A DNA stretch of 64,000 nucleotides, taken from NCBI GenBank assembly GCA_025738555.1, contig JAOVFP010000004.1, positions 1,984,001-2,048,000 on the forward strand, written 5' to 3'. The DNA is from Cyathus striatus. Taxonomy: Eukaryota; Basidiomycota; Agaricomycetes; Agaricales; Nidulariaceae. The notes under the pieces are model-generated. The model was not told where the DNA came from. It was given only the letters and a program-made list of their open reading frames with translations, and searched no databases. Position 1 is the first letter of the stretch, and each line of letters begins with the position of its first letter. Made by a program: the position numbers and the translations under genes. Shown one piece after another: positions 22,700 to 34,710 of the stretch.

Positions 22700-24190
22700 T
22701 TCAGGGTCCCACAATACTATTCAATTTTTTAAGAAGCTCACCACCAAATGAGATAGACCTGAATTCCCAATGAATTCCAGTCCAAACAGCGTAAATAGTT
22801 AAAGTGCTCCAAGATTGTGCATTCATGATTCTTGTATTGGACTTGATTCATGCATGATGCAATATAAAGCCCAGACATATAACTGTTTGGCCCCAGTTAG
22901 TGGATGTCATAGCAATAATACCACTTCACTCTCTGTTTAAGAAGTTGTGGAGGAGGATTTTGGCTTGGCTATTCTCAACACAAAGAAATAATGCGAGTGG
23001 GTGGGACATCCATCCAACCCTTCAGATCCAGTGAGCACACATTTGAGAGAGAGAAAGGGGGTAAATGCGAAGCCGGTATTCTCAAAGCATACGTACGACA
23101 GATATATGAAGATGGTAATGAACGATGTAAGTATTAGTAATTGAAAACACGGACACAATGAGGAACGGAAATTGAAAACAAGTGAAAACTGCATTTTGCT
23201 ATGCAGGCAGAATGGATGCTCTACAAAGTACCAAACTACAGTGTGTAGTCGAGAAAGCGGCAGTAATTGTTTTTTTGCACGTGGAATCAACGTGGAATAA
23301 TTCCGTTGCGTCACTATACTTGGGAGTCGCAACTATATCAGGTGAAGAACAGCTTCTACATCCCCGCAGGAGATGTGTTTGGTAAATTCACACTCTCTGC
23401 TCCGTGCTTAGAGTCAAATGCGCAGTACTTTCCAACAGGCTTCTTTTTCGGCTGAACTTAATGGGCTTTAAAAGCACACGGCATACATATCATAGCAGTA
23501 GAGAATCATATGCAGATATCCTTACGCTGTTAGGTTGCGAAGATCTTAGTTATACTTTTTGAATCTACCTCACTTCTTATAGGTTAATGGGTTTTTAAAG
23601 CACCGACATACATATCACAGTAATAGCGAATCATATGCAGATAACCTTACGCTGTTAGGTTGCGAAGATCATAAGTAATTCTACTTTTTTGAACCTCCAT
23701 CGTAAGAAAAAAAAAAGAACCATCGTGATGTGCATACGAACATGACGCAGATTGATTCGGAATATTCCTTGCAAAATAAAACCATTGCCTTTTCCTTCAC
23801 ACGTTATTGTATTGTCCGAATAAAGCTTGAGGTCGGGAGATATATTTTTGAAGTTCATATGGGCTTGAAAGGGCAGGGATCAAGGTTACTATAGCTATGC
23901 GCAGTAAGAGTATAATACGGAGTGTGGATGTATATAGCTATGTAATTCTAACAGCGTTACTCCACAGTTACTTACTCTGTACAGCACTGAGATCCTGAGA
24001 CCGTGAGATGACCATGGTCCTTGGCATAAGCGTACCCGATATCATTATCAGATTAGAAAATTATTGATAAGATAAATACACATCGCATCAAGCTCACACC
24101 CGAGTTCCGTCCTGTTTTAAAATCCTCGGATCATTCGTTTAACATATCTTTGTCCGTTTCGCAGACAACCTAAAGAAGCTGTAGCCATTG
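22700..24190 (+). repeat. Segmental repeat copy 2 (direct repeat with 8,560-9,896)
   Basis: Same blocks and order as 8,560-9,896. This copy has an extra internal tandem duplication: 23,460-23,575 and 23,586-23,700 both contain 'cgctgttaggttgcgaagat', which corresponds to a single unit near 9,290-9,395 in copy 1. No gene. Confidence 0.7.
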
Positions 24191-25369
24191 ATCAAATGAC
24201 ATTTGAAGCCCCAATCAAGCAAGTACGAATGGTAACAACACTATTTTCATTTACATATCCGTAGACGGAGACATCAAAGAGACATTACTATTTTTCACTC
24301 CGGAGAATCACTTCAGAATAATCATGTAACACGTGGAAAGATTACCTTGGGGTATCCTTCGTTCAACAAATAAGGTCAGGAACAACGTTTATTCCCCCGC
24401 ACTGTCAGAGGCTGTCAGTGGTAATGGGAATTTATATTGGATACATGTGGGATTTTGTGCCGCGACTAGTGTGCGAGAAACCAATGAGAAACATTTAGAA
24501 GCTGTGTGATGATCGCTCCGAGTCATATGTTAAGTTTTGAGTCGTGCCATAATCTTTTATTTGAGCAACAATAAAAATCTTATGGAGACAAAAAGTAGAA
24601 ATCAGCGGTTTCCTACAAAAGAACTTCAGTCACTGAATATATGCTAGGAAGGGTATGAGGGACTTGATACATGGATCGCCTGGACTATCTCTGTCCATAG
24701 AAACATGAAGGTTTCAGCCTATAGGGTGTCACAGCTTGAGAAAATTTCCAAATCATTACATGGTCTCGGGTATGTGGCTATAGTGCCAGAGGACTTAGGT
24801 TTTTCCGAAATCGCTGAAGTTGGAAGCTTTCGCTAGACTGGCGGTGAGACTCAGAGCGAGGATCGACAGATTCGGTATGTTTCTGATAAGCCGTCTGTCC
24901 CGAGAATATGAATCAAAGTTCGTTAAGGGCGGAGCAAAACAGCCGGCAGTCGTCACTATCAGTGAGTACTGCGTACTGAGACTTTGGTGTTTGGCGACCT
25001 ATGCATAGCTGTACTAGTCCCATGTACAACTCGATCACTTGCGTCGAGCACGGTATGTTTATCAGATAAGAAAATGTCCATCATATCTTGTGATAAATTT
25101 GCTTCCTCATACTTTAGATACTCGAGACCCCTTCATACTATTTAAAACAAAGCACGCTCGGTCATCGGGACTTAACATACTTCATCAGGGGAGCATTATA
25201 AACGAATCTCCAAGATCTAAGATGAAAATTCGGCACCGATAAGTAGATCATTAACCGACAATGCTTCTTTGAAATTATAAAGCCATGTCGATAGTGCTAA
25301 GACAGACAGTGGGAATTATTTTTCTTCAGAAACCGTTATTCCACATGTAAAACCGATTATATTGGGGCT
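24191..25369. other. Intergenic, no gene supported
   Basis: Higher CG content than the transposon flanks, but the ORFs (62-67 codons) show no family motif. The last part approaches the 3' flank of laccase copy 2. Confidence 0.4.
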
Positions 25370-25563
25370 CAAACACGTCATGAATAAGTTAAGGTGTCTT
25401 TATTCCCAGCTCGCATTGGTAAGTATAAACAATGTGGCTATATATGGGTACTAGTTGTAAAACATTGAGAGAACAACGAATGAAGTCTGCTTAATAAACT
25501 ACAGTTAAATAATCCTTTACAAACATTTCCCTGGAGCAATAATTAATTATCCGTTGAGTTGGC

Positions 25564-27834
25564 TTAACTGGAAAACTCAGGGGGCTGAGCGTCGAAGGTA
25601 GGGCATAGATTATCCCAAGAAGCTAAATATATCATTAGTTATTTTACGGGAAGTTGTAATATTTCGACGCTCACTAGGTGGGTTGGATGACGCGATTGTC
25701 GGGACATCTTCCGCAAATGCAATGGCGAGACCACTACGGAAGATATATCAGCATGTGTGATGTGCAAAAATGATAATAATAAGCTTACAGCTCCAGATGC
25801 CAATCAATATGGCTGTGCTCAGGGTTAGCATGTAAATCCCTTGCCGGTGATCAACGTTACGTACCAGTGAAGGATCCAAGGACCAGCATTATCTGTCCTG
25901 AATCGGATGGTTACATTGTCACCTGTAGTTCCAGTGCTCACGACGTCGCGGCGAACGGGATTGATATAGTTGGGTGTATTATTTCCAGCACTACGGATGA
26001 CGTCGAAGGTATGCTAGATCAAAGATCAAGTTAATATTATAGATAAACATAAGAAACGACTGGAAAGGTACCCCGTGAAGATGGAAAGGATGCTAAAAAA
26101 ATCAATGTCAGAAAAACTGAATTTGTTCTAGTTTCCCAAATAGTAGCTTACAGGAGATCCGGGCGCGCCACCGGGAATAGAGAGCTCAACGACTTGGTTT
26201 GGTTGCAGTGTGTACACACTCCCAGCTGGGAGGAGATCCTGAGCAGTTTGAGCTCCGCTGATAATTTGTAAAAGTACAGGGACAGTGGGGGGCGCAAAGG
26301 TCGCTCCGTTGACTGTGAACTTAAGGTTGGATCCAAATGCAATAGCCAGATTGAGGGGGTAATCAGCAGGATCACTTCCTCCAGGAGCACCAGGGTTCTC
26401 CAAAGGATGCAAATTGGTCTCGACCATCGGGTTGCTGTTCGGTAGCTGAACAGTAACAGGATCCACATCATCCGCACCATTATATCGCAGGATAGCAGAA
26501 TTCAGGCCTCCGTCGAAGAGTGTACTATTGGCAGCATTAGGCTTCGCACGAATCCAGTAGTTGTCCACAGCCTGATTAGCATTCAAAACAAACGAATAGC
26601 GCTGTCCAGCGAAAATCTGGATTGAGTCAACTTCTAACGGCTCAACGTTCACACCGTCCACTTCGATGATGGTCTATAAAAAGAACGGGTGTAAGTAATG
26701 AGCGCCTCTCGACGGTCGTCTAACCCACCATGGTGTGGTTATCAATGGAGAAAACAAAGTTGGGATCACAAGAGACGGAAACAAGGCGGAATCGGTAGTT
26801 GGTATTCTGGTTCACGTTGATCACGCTAAGTGGCGAAGCGTCACCACCTGCGAAACGTCCCTTTCCATTGATGAGAATAGAGTCCGCAGTTGGAACCAGA
26901 GCAGCTTCGGCGGCAGCGTGGGCAGGCGTGTGATACCTGTCAGTAAGGTTAGACTCCATAGATACTACATTAAGCGTTTCTACTCACCAATCGGCAAGAG
27001 TTATTATGGTTGTCTCTGAAAAGCGCACGGTCAGTAGGAGAACAATCATAGTCGTGGGTATGAGTGGAGCCTACCATCATCAACGTCATATCTATTGATA
27101 TTTGTCAGAACATATTTATGAATTGAGTGATTGAAAAGAAACGTACAGGGCCTTGTGTGGGTCATCGGGGTCATAGACCACAAGAGCTCCGCGTAATCCG
27201 TCACAATATTGCGTAGCTGCATTAAAATATCGTTAGGAACAGCGGTCTATCAATAGATACGAAGCCCTACAATAATGGGAGTGATACCAGAACGTTCCAG
27301 CCTGATCAGGTACGGTAAAATCGTACAAGAAAGAGTCTCCAGAGGTGATAGGGCATTGACTAATACCAATAGGACCATCTGCCCAGCTGGTATTGTGCTG
27401 GAATATACCGTGCCAATGCTTAAGAGGTGGATGATAAGTGTTAATTTAAATTTTCAATAGGAGCTTAACTCACGATACTGGTTCCCCTTAGCATCGTGGT
27501 ATCGGTTAAGGAGTCAATAACGTTTAGCTGGAAGTGATCACCCTGTGAACAACGTGAGAAGTGAGGCTAAAAGTGAGCTTAAGACTGAATGACTACCTTG
27601 TTCCCAGTGACAACAGGGCCAGGAAAGCTAGCGCTGTCAGCCGTAGCACCAGCAAGGACGGCACTAGGTGGAAGTGGCTATTAGCAAAATAGCAACACAA
27701 TAGTGTCGATGCACGTACGAGCGATTAAAGCCATCTGGCCCGATGACCCCATTTACGATATGCATGTCTGCAACAGGGCCAATGGCCCCATATGCAACAG
27801 CGAGAAGAGTGAAGCTAACGAGTGTGCGAAACAT
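25564..27834 (-). CDS. Laccase (multicopper oxidase), copy 2
   Basis: Fourteen exons at the same positions as copy 1: 27834-27719, 27663-27597, 27542-27474, 27418-27271, 27216-27147, 27091-27075, 27015-26988, 26936-26729, 26673-26152, 26092-26072, 26013-25865, 25812-25789, 25733-25675, 25622-25564; 518 residues. Signal peptide [39 protein letters not shown] and [12 protein letters not shown] are all kept, with Leu at the axial position. Relative to copy 1 it gains one codon in exon 8 ([11 protein letters not shown] versus [10 protein letters not shown]) and loses one in exon 11. It has NAANSTLF, which contains an N-glycosylation sequon, where copy 1 has SFAYSALF. No stop or splice defect was seen. 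Both genes therefore look functional, with some surface divergence. Confidence 0.95.
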
Positions 27835-28503
27835 AGCGAATCTCCACCTGTTTCCTAAGGAGAGTAAGATTCAGTGAAGTATTATTCGTTTGTTGGATTT
27901 AGCTCACCTTTATACTTTGACGCATGTCCAAACTGGTAACTGGTCAATTCATGTTTCTCATGGCGCTTCTCAAATTACATTGGGGTCTAGTTCTCATCTT
28001 GTGCTTCGGATGCCTCTCCGTAAACGATGGGTACACAGAGATGAGACGATTTCCCACAAAGTGGAAAGAGATGGCCGATGTTCCTGGTAGGAGGGAGGCG
28101 GTATCCCGAAAAGTGGTGAATGATTGTGGTATTGATACCAATCGCGCAAATTTTTAACGTAAGGGTATACAGCTATGACCGCGTAGTCATGCTGTCTACC
28201 AAGATCGTACCTTTGCCGGAATGAGTGCTCCTCCATGAAACATAAAACGTGTGAAGGTCCGATGGTCTCTGAGTCCTCATAGAAAGGAGAAATGAGGGTT
28301 ATCACCATACATAGCATCTACGCCCCAATCTGACAAAAGAAGAGTAGTAAGATCATCCGAATCCTTCGTAATGAGGTAGCGGTAAGCCGCGGGAAACGAG
28401 CTTGTTTCGTAGTTAATCAATTAGTACAAAAAGCACATATATCTTCATAACAGAACTTACCGAATCCCCAAAGTCAAACTACCCACTCAAATCATCTGCC
28501 ACC
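27835..28503. promoter_or_regulatory. Shared divergent promoter, laccase/SSP copy 2
   Basis: The 669 bases between the laccase start (27,834) and SSP start (28,504). The TATAAAG at 27,914-27,908 (minus) is conserved with copy 1, ~75 bases before the laccase ATG. Long blocks match 11,484-12,082 in reverse. Confidence 0.6.
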
Positions 28504-28875
28504 ATGAAGTTCCTTGTTGTCCTTTCTGCCGTCTGTGTAGCTACAGCAGTAGGTACTCCTCTCTCACCATGGCTCTATACTAACGAGTATCGAAGTTGAA
28601 CATCCGCGACACGGATTCAGCTTCAGCTTCAGCCTCAGTCTCGGCCTCAGCTTCAGATTCAGCATCTGAAATTGTAACAGCAGAGAAGGTATTCCACACA
28701 GTGATCAAGGCGGCACCCTTCCTTGTTGACAGCACCACAACTTTCGTATGGACGTTAGTACCCTCTTCTCTCGTCGGTGATTACGAGGAAAACTTACCTT
28801 GGCTTCCAGCCAAACTCCAACCGAGGTTGCGACTTCGACGTCGGCATAAACTCATACACATCGCCGTTCGGATGA
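28504..28875 (+). CDS. Small secreted protein, copy 2 (shortened C-terminus)
   Basis: Exons 28504-28552, 28588-28757 and 28810-28875, 94 residues. Signal peptide MKFLVVLSAVCVATA, Ser/Ala run SASASASVSASASDSASE, VTAEKVFHTVI, FLVDSTTTFVW, then PNSNRGCDFDVGINSY. TGA follows SPFG where copy 1 has TGT (Cys) and nine more residues. The loss removes the second Cys of the possible disulfide. Intron 1 contains a good CTAAC branch site. It is divergent from laccase copy 2. It may still be functional, but the lost Cys suggests relaxed selection. Function unknown. Confidence 0.6.
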
Positions 28876-29140
28876 CATCGCCCCGACTGCCGATATGATA
28901 CGGTTGGGATAGAAGACATATTTCCGGCTTTCTGAGATCCTATCAACGGAGAAAGTGGTTAGAATACTTGCGTGTACTGTATTTGTTTTGGAAGTAGTTC
29001 TCAAGAAATGCTATGTTCGAATCCTACTGTCATCGCGATGAAAACTTGCCCTAAAGAACCTTGTTTGTCAGAAGAATTAGATATCAACAATTTCAAACAC
29101 AGCGTCTATACAAAGATTGTATTGGCGGAGAAACTCCGGA

Positions 29141-31111
29141 CCCCTTGCACCGCATGGCTCTGAGTAGAAATTTTTGATGCGTTCTCATGAGCGGTTAAAA
29201 TGCAAGTTCTACCAGTAGCACGACTCTCGCATTTGGAACGTCACCGTGGTATTGAGGAGATGCCGTCTAAATAGGATATTATTCATGGGGTTCATTGGCA
29301 ACAAGACAAAATAAGTAGTACAAGTTGACTGTTCCCAAATTGCTCCAGCGGAACAGTCAGTAAGAGCTCTCAGGTGACAGCTCTTTCAGACACCTTAGCG
29401 ATAGCATTCGAAACAATCATGAGGAAAGGCATGATACATACCACCTTTTCATTTCATGATTAAAATCTAGATACATCATAACATACGCAAATCCAATTTA
29501 TCATCGCGCTCAACTGCTGACTTCAGACAAGAGATAACTACGCAAGCGCTTCGTGAATGCCCTGGTGCCGCAGTATGTAGTAGAGACAACACTAGCGTGC
29601 TTTTTTCCCTGGAGACAGGTATCACCCACAGCTGCAGAGTCTAGACGCCAGATACTAGAAAACGTAAGATGGGAAACTTATTCGAGTACAATAAATTTCC
29701 TAGTATACGCCCACTAACACAGCTCTATGGATATTAATAGCCAAATAGCGTATGTGCCTCAGTCAGCAATCAAGCATTCAAAAATAGTGACTGTAGTGTT
29801 ATGGATGCTTTAAAATTGTATGCCCGTCGATTGCGAGTTCTGATATCAATAATCAGAAATATCATATCATCTTTCGGTAATTTGCAAACTGCGCTGACTC
29901 ACATATTCTGGTATCTGATTCATACATTATGTGAAGCGAGACTCACCAATCCGAGGAATAGGTATGTTTTAACTTGTAAAGTGTTGTTTGCCTGTGAATA
30001 TCTTCGGTTCCGATGGAAGTGTTTTCTAACCCGTAAACATATCGTGCCTATTTCGAGGTCACCGGTCACCGATGGATTCATAATGTACATATGGACCGAC
30101 TCTTCTAACATGTTAGACGTGGGTAACGGGAACGACCAATAGATTTATATCGCGGGGGCCGCTGTTGTGGGCAACATACCGAGTATCGTGGGTTTCACGA
30201 TTTGATTGTGGTGTACAGAGTAAGTAAGTATCTGATCCACCGAAGTAACAATTAAGCCTACTACTTCTTACGAAGACGACGAGTGATATATCCGGTGCCT
30301 AATGCCTGCCTGTCATCTGAAAATCACTATTAACCGTGCCGCTGTGATACAACGCTGACTTTGGCCGCCGATGTTTTGTTGGTACAGGTCCTGCTGTCCA
30401 CCATGCCCGTATTTGTAGTACGTATGATACAAATTGGAAATATTGCCTTTCGAAGAGGTCCGCCGTACCTCATGCGCGGCCGACTGCCGATAATTTTGTC
30501 TTAACCCAGCATTGAACATTGAAACCCGAATGGATGATAATCACTTGTTGCATCAATAGGCCCCCGACGGATTAGAGTTGTTTGCTTGATACCGTCTAAT
30601 AATAATAGAGTACATAGCTGATACACAGCTTACGACGATACTCTTACGTGGTTTGGTATCTTCGGTTCTAAGCTTTACCTTTGAACTCACGGCATGGCAA
30701 TGGCATTAGCGTGACAGCTGCAACTGTTGTCGAACTTGTGGCACTCAGACTGGATATCATTCTTCCTTGTATTACCTTCTTCAAGCGTTCACTTTCCCTC
30801 TCCTTCTTGACAAATGCTGAAGCCCAAGAAATCTTGTACCAAGTTGATAGTAAACTTCGAGCGTTATCGCATCTACATGATATAGGTCTTATCACCTCTT
30901 CTCATTAGCCCAGACTGTAGCCTAGCCGTTGAGTTCAATCTAATCTGCATTCTTGCCATCTCCCAACCTTCGACCTCAATGCAAATTCCGCAGCTGTGTA
31001 ATATTCTTCGATATTCTGATTCAAAAAGAACTGCATTGCCACTCCCGTTGCTACTAGTCTTCTGCCTTTTCTTGCGTTCATATTTCTTCGGCTCCCCATT
31101 CTCGCATCACC
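29141..31111. other. No gene confidently supported
   Basis: CG content is normal, unlike the repeat tracts, and ORFs at 29,801-30,142 (113 codons, +) and 30,681-30,908 (+) exist, but neither shows motifs, a signal peptide or intron logic. The last ~150 bases are pyrimidine-rich like a promoter for a start at 31,112. Confidence 0.35.
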
Positions 31112-31264
31112 ATGGTGAGTTATCGATTCATCTCAACAGGGGATTATAACGATATTAAATCACTTTCAATTTTCGCCGTCTTGTCTACCAGAATGCTGAT
31201 ACGATTCCTTTAGGCCGGTGGATGGGCTATGGGCTATGGCAGCAGTGGCTTATAATATCAATAG
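31112..31264 (+). CDS. Possible 5' end of an unrecognised intron-containing gene
   Basis: After a CT-rich leader, ATG (31,112) is followed directly by a GTGAGT donor. A good acceptor at 31,191 joins to an exon reading NADTIPLGRWMGYG and LWQQWLIISI up to 31,264, where a GTATGA donor follows. I could not extend the frame further with confidence, although an 87-codon ORF ends near 31,655. It may be a small membrane protein gene or a chance pattern. Confidence 0.25.
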
Positions 31265-31749
31265 GTATGATAATTTCAATCTCCTATATCATCGGTTCTC
31301 ATATGAATCAAGTCGTACAATTTAGGCTTTTGGTACGTCAAGATTATCCATTGACATTTCAACGTGGGCACCCGTTACTGATGGATGGTCGATGATCAAT
31401 GATCCGTCGCGGACAGTCATCGTTGCTCCACACTGTCAACCTGTTAAAGATCACTCCACCTCGTTCAGCGCTCAGCCTCTGAAACGCAGCCGACGCCGAT
31501 ACGCGCGCGTCAGCTACGGATTCACAGCCTGCGTCGCTCTCGAAACGATGCTAGGCCTACTTCAGTCTTTAAGCATATGGCAATGGGCATCGCCAACATC
31601 ACAATCACCAGCGTACCGAACGAAGTTTCGCAACACTGTACTCTCTGCATTTTGACAGGGATATCTAATGCTCAATTCAATTCTCAGAGGACAGCATCCT
31701 GGTTCAAAGGTAAAGCGTACATTTTTCATTTTCTATTTTTATACCAGTA

Positions 31750-31878
31750 GAATAGCCTCCGAAGGGCTTACAGTTTATGATCTGGTCACTGACGTTTAAT
31801 ATAACGTCACATAGCATCTGTATCTTACTTTACCTCCATATTATTTTCGCAACACTTGTCCTCCTTCGGAGGTTATTC
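31750..31878. mobile_element. Short MITE-like element, 129 bp
   Basis: Terminal inverted repeats GAATAGCCTCCGAAGG and (reverse complement of the right end) GAATAACCTCCGAAGG, one mismatch, flanked by TA at 31,748-31,749 and 31,879-31,880. The size and TA duplication fit a Tc1/mariner-type MITE. Confidence 0.6.
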
Positions 31879-31964
31879 TATTATAAATCTACGACATCTA
31901 AATATGTATCTTATTAGCTGAACTATCGTCTAGGTTAATTTTACTATTGTTAAACTTCTAACCC

Positions 31965-34299
31965 TTAACAGTTGCCGAAAGCCTCCACATGTAGCGTTAC
32001 GGTAGCACCACCCTGCAATACATCCATAAAACGAGGCGCACGAAGAGTTCTCTGGACTACTCTTGTCAGTCCCGGGACACCGCATACTAAACAAATAATA
32101 TGATAATTGAATAGTTATAAAGATCATGATTACTGAATGTCCTACCGTTGACAGACAACGCATCCGACCCGTCGTGTACCGCAGTTAGAACAATATGCTC
32201 AATATTGGGACGAATATATTGGACAGTAACACCCGAAAGGTTAATGAGGGATTGACCCACATTATCATTTCCAATCCTTTTTTCTTCGTTTCCTGATTCT
32301 TCACTGCTTAATTCATCAAGCTCTGCAATCGCATTCGTAACATAGATCTGAATGTCAACTTCAAGCGAATCTGGAATATTTTTCAGCGCAGGTGCCAAAA
32401 CGCCCGCCATCCAATTGGTATCATCTCAAAGCGTGTGTTAAGTCGTAGGAGGACCATATATAATTACAGTACACTCACCAACCTCCCGAACGGCCCAAAT
32501 AAACGTGACACGCTTGCAAAAAACATTTTTTGTTTTCGCACGGCTATTGTGAAATAAGAATGCATTTACCGTTAGTTAAAAATATACGTACTGAAGTAGG
32601 TCAAGCAGAAGAGGTAGCGTGAACGAGATACCAGAACCTCCAGCAATGAGAAGAGCACTATCAGTACCCTTCAAAACAGGAGGAGACCCGTACGGGCCAT
32701 CCATGAATACAGTTACAGGGGCATCCGCTACATTGAACAAGCGCCCAGTGATCCCATCACGAACGCGTAGAAGAAAAACAAGCTCTTTCTCCAATGGCTG
32801 ATTATCAGCTTTTTCAGCATCCCTCTTAGCACGTGGAACATCAATTGTAGAGATCGTGAATGGATGAGCTTCGAGTGGAAACTTGGAAACTTCTGGAAGT
32901 GTAAGATAAACGCATTGACCTGCACGCCAGTGAAGGAAATTGGGACGATAAAGTCGCATGCGGATCAGGTTTGGAGAGACAACATCAATTCTGGCTTTGA
33001 AAGGTTCGGAACGTTTTGGAAGGAAGTATCCGTAGTTATATGCGAGAATGCGGAGAACTCTGAGGATGCGGTCAAGGCCCCAGAAGATGAATACAGGCCA
33101 AACAACGCGTCCTAGTCTTCGATGACGTCAGAGACTTGAAGGAAGACAACAGCTAATTTAAGAACATACTCAAAGGCATTTGCATGAAAATAAGCACCGA
33201 GGAGGAGCATTCTATTTATCGTTAAACATAGAAAATGTGGTGGGTTTTGCATACTCACAGAACAAAAACGAAATGAGAAACCAAGAAGATCTCGTAATGT
33301 CTTTCACGAACTGGCCGGATCGCCACAACACTTAGAATTGTCAATGCAATAGCAGCCATTAGGGCTGACTGCATATACGGCTCTGAAAGAGACTGATCTC
33401 CGTGCAGTCTACCAAGAGTTAACAGAAGTCCAAAATAATTAGCGAATGGCTGACCCTAATTTGACCTGATTAGATAAATGGTTAGCAACATCTTATACTA
33501 GAACATCGATGAACGAAAGCTCACTCTTCCTCCAGCATGAAGCCAAATCAACGCACAAACGCTCCGTGCCGTCATTCGATGAAGATAGGTAAGCTATGCA
33601 AGATAAGAATGTAATAAAACCAAATAAATGAGATGTACCTTATCGAAGCTAATTCCTGTAAGGACTGATTATTATAATGTAAGCTCTGTCAACCAGAAGA
33701 AATTCGACAGACGTACAGGAAATAATATTATTTTTCATTCCCAGCGCTGCAATGAGTGGCAGTTGACTAGCCGCAATGTTTCCTGCAATGTTTCCCCAAT
33801 ACCTCGGATCGTATTTCACGCCTCTGAGAGAGGTAGCTGATACGCCAGTCCGTTAACGAAATATAGTTGGGGGCAGAACTCGTAACATACAGTTTATGAG
33901 GGACCATGTAAAGATCACTGAGATATAGGCCATTGATGCTAGCACGTCCATAACGTTAATTTGGTACTGCTTTCCCAGAGGAATAGTCCAACGAAAAGCC
34001 AATGCACGAAACGTATCGATCACCGCTAGAGGGAATCGACGAACGTATGCGAACGAACCCCTTCCATTTCGAGCGTCCGTTGAAGGTCTTCGCGACTGCC
34101 GCTCGCGATAGTTGACATATGCAACTCCAATCCAATTTCCAAGCGCGACAAGAGCAATGAAACATGCCATGAAGTACCATACTTCTTTAAAGTATGTTAA
34201 CGCATGGGCCACCCGCCTCGTCCTATCCGGATCAGGCCTCTTTGTTACTGTAGACGAGGCTGCAGCCACCGCCGCGGTCGTAGCAGATGAAAAAGACAT
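31965..34299 (-). CDS. FRE-type ferric/cupric reductase 1
   Basis: Plasma-membrane flavocytochrome that passes electrons from NADPH via FAD and two hemes to extracellular Fe(III)/Cu(II). Exons: 34299-33891, 33836-33717, 33664-33639, 33593-33525, 33449-33259, 33211-33170, 33116-32588, 32512-32479, 32424-32146, 32086-31965; 606 residues, normal for the family. Heme-binding His pairs are spaced H-x13-H in LHRMTARSVCALIWLHA and in SHFVFVL...GAYFH. HPFTIS binds FAD, GGSGISFTLP binds NADPH, and C-terminal VCGVPG is the distal nucleotide motif. A TGGGPLGR-like motif is replaced by LGRVVWP. The junction between exons 7 and 8 keeps frame only with acceptor TTTTTTTGCAAG. The more obvious CAATAG acceptor would shift it. 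The next ferric reductase lies 1.4 kb upstream in the same direction. Confidence 0.88.
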
Positions 34300-34516
34300 C
34301 GTGGTCGGGGTAAACGACACAGCAGTAGAGAAAGGAAAATCAGATAAAAAATGGTGAATTCATAGGCCGGTTATAAGCGGGCGCATTCAGTCACTGTAAA
34401 CCCAAATGGCCAGGCTACAGCTAGAACGGGGGACCACGCATTTTACCCACGGTCTCTTTTGGAATGATATTTGCATTGTGGGTGGAGGCGATCGGATGGC
34501 GGTCGCGACTCGCATC

Positions 34517-34690
34517 TAGTGTTGCCGCCGCTCAGCTCGGCTCGGCTTAGGGTAGCTTTTCTCAATATCAGCTCAGCTCACCGAGTTGAGTCAATCCAGG
34601 GGTGTCCAATTTATTGCAACTCTGCTTGATGAGCTGCTTGATCAGCCACTCAAGCATAAATGTAAGTAGGTTGTTGGAAAGTAGTAGGGA
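34517..34690 (-). mobile_element. Truncated hAT-like element end
   Basis: Starts TAGTGTTGCC and matches, in reverse orientation, the right end of the complete element at 62,941-63,603 (shared 'gcttttctcaatatcagctc' and 'gatgagctgcttgatcagcc'-type blocks, with GAGCT-rich sequence). The other end is lost next to the foldback at 34,711. Confidence 0.65.
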
Positions 34691-34710
34691 TTGATTGCTA
34701 CCACCAAGCT

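Larger units (their letters stand above)
25370..29140 (-). repeat. Inverted segmental duplication of the laccase/SSP locus
   Basis: This block is the reverse complement of ~9,860-14,545 (minus the 1,001-bp element in that copy). Homology covers laccase, shared promoter, small secreted protein gene and flanks, ending near 25,370 (matching ~14,545) and near 29,140 (matching ~9,860). Exons are closer than introns and flanks by eye, as expected for an older duplication with both genes under selection. Confidence 0.85.

Noticed and set aside
28970..29030. tRNA-like B-box GTTCGAATCC with a possible A-box upstream
   Set aside because: The same stretch is part of the laccase block duplicate, where the other copy lacks the tRNA-like features; no cloverleaf.
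29801..30142. 113-codon ORF
   Set aside because: No motif, signal peptide or conserved duplicate; composition does not look coding.
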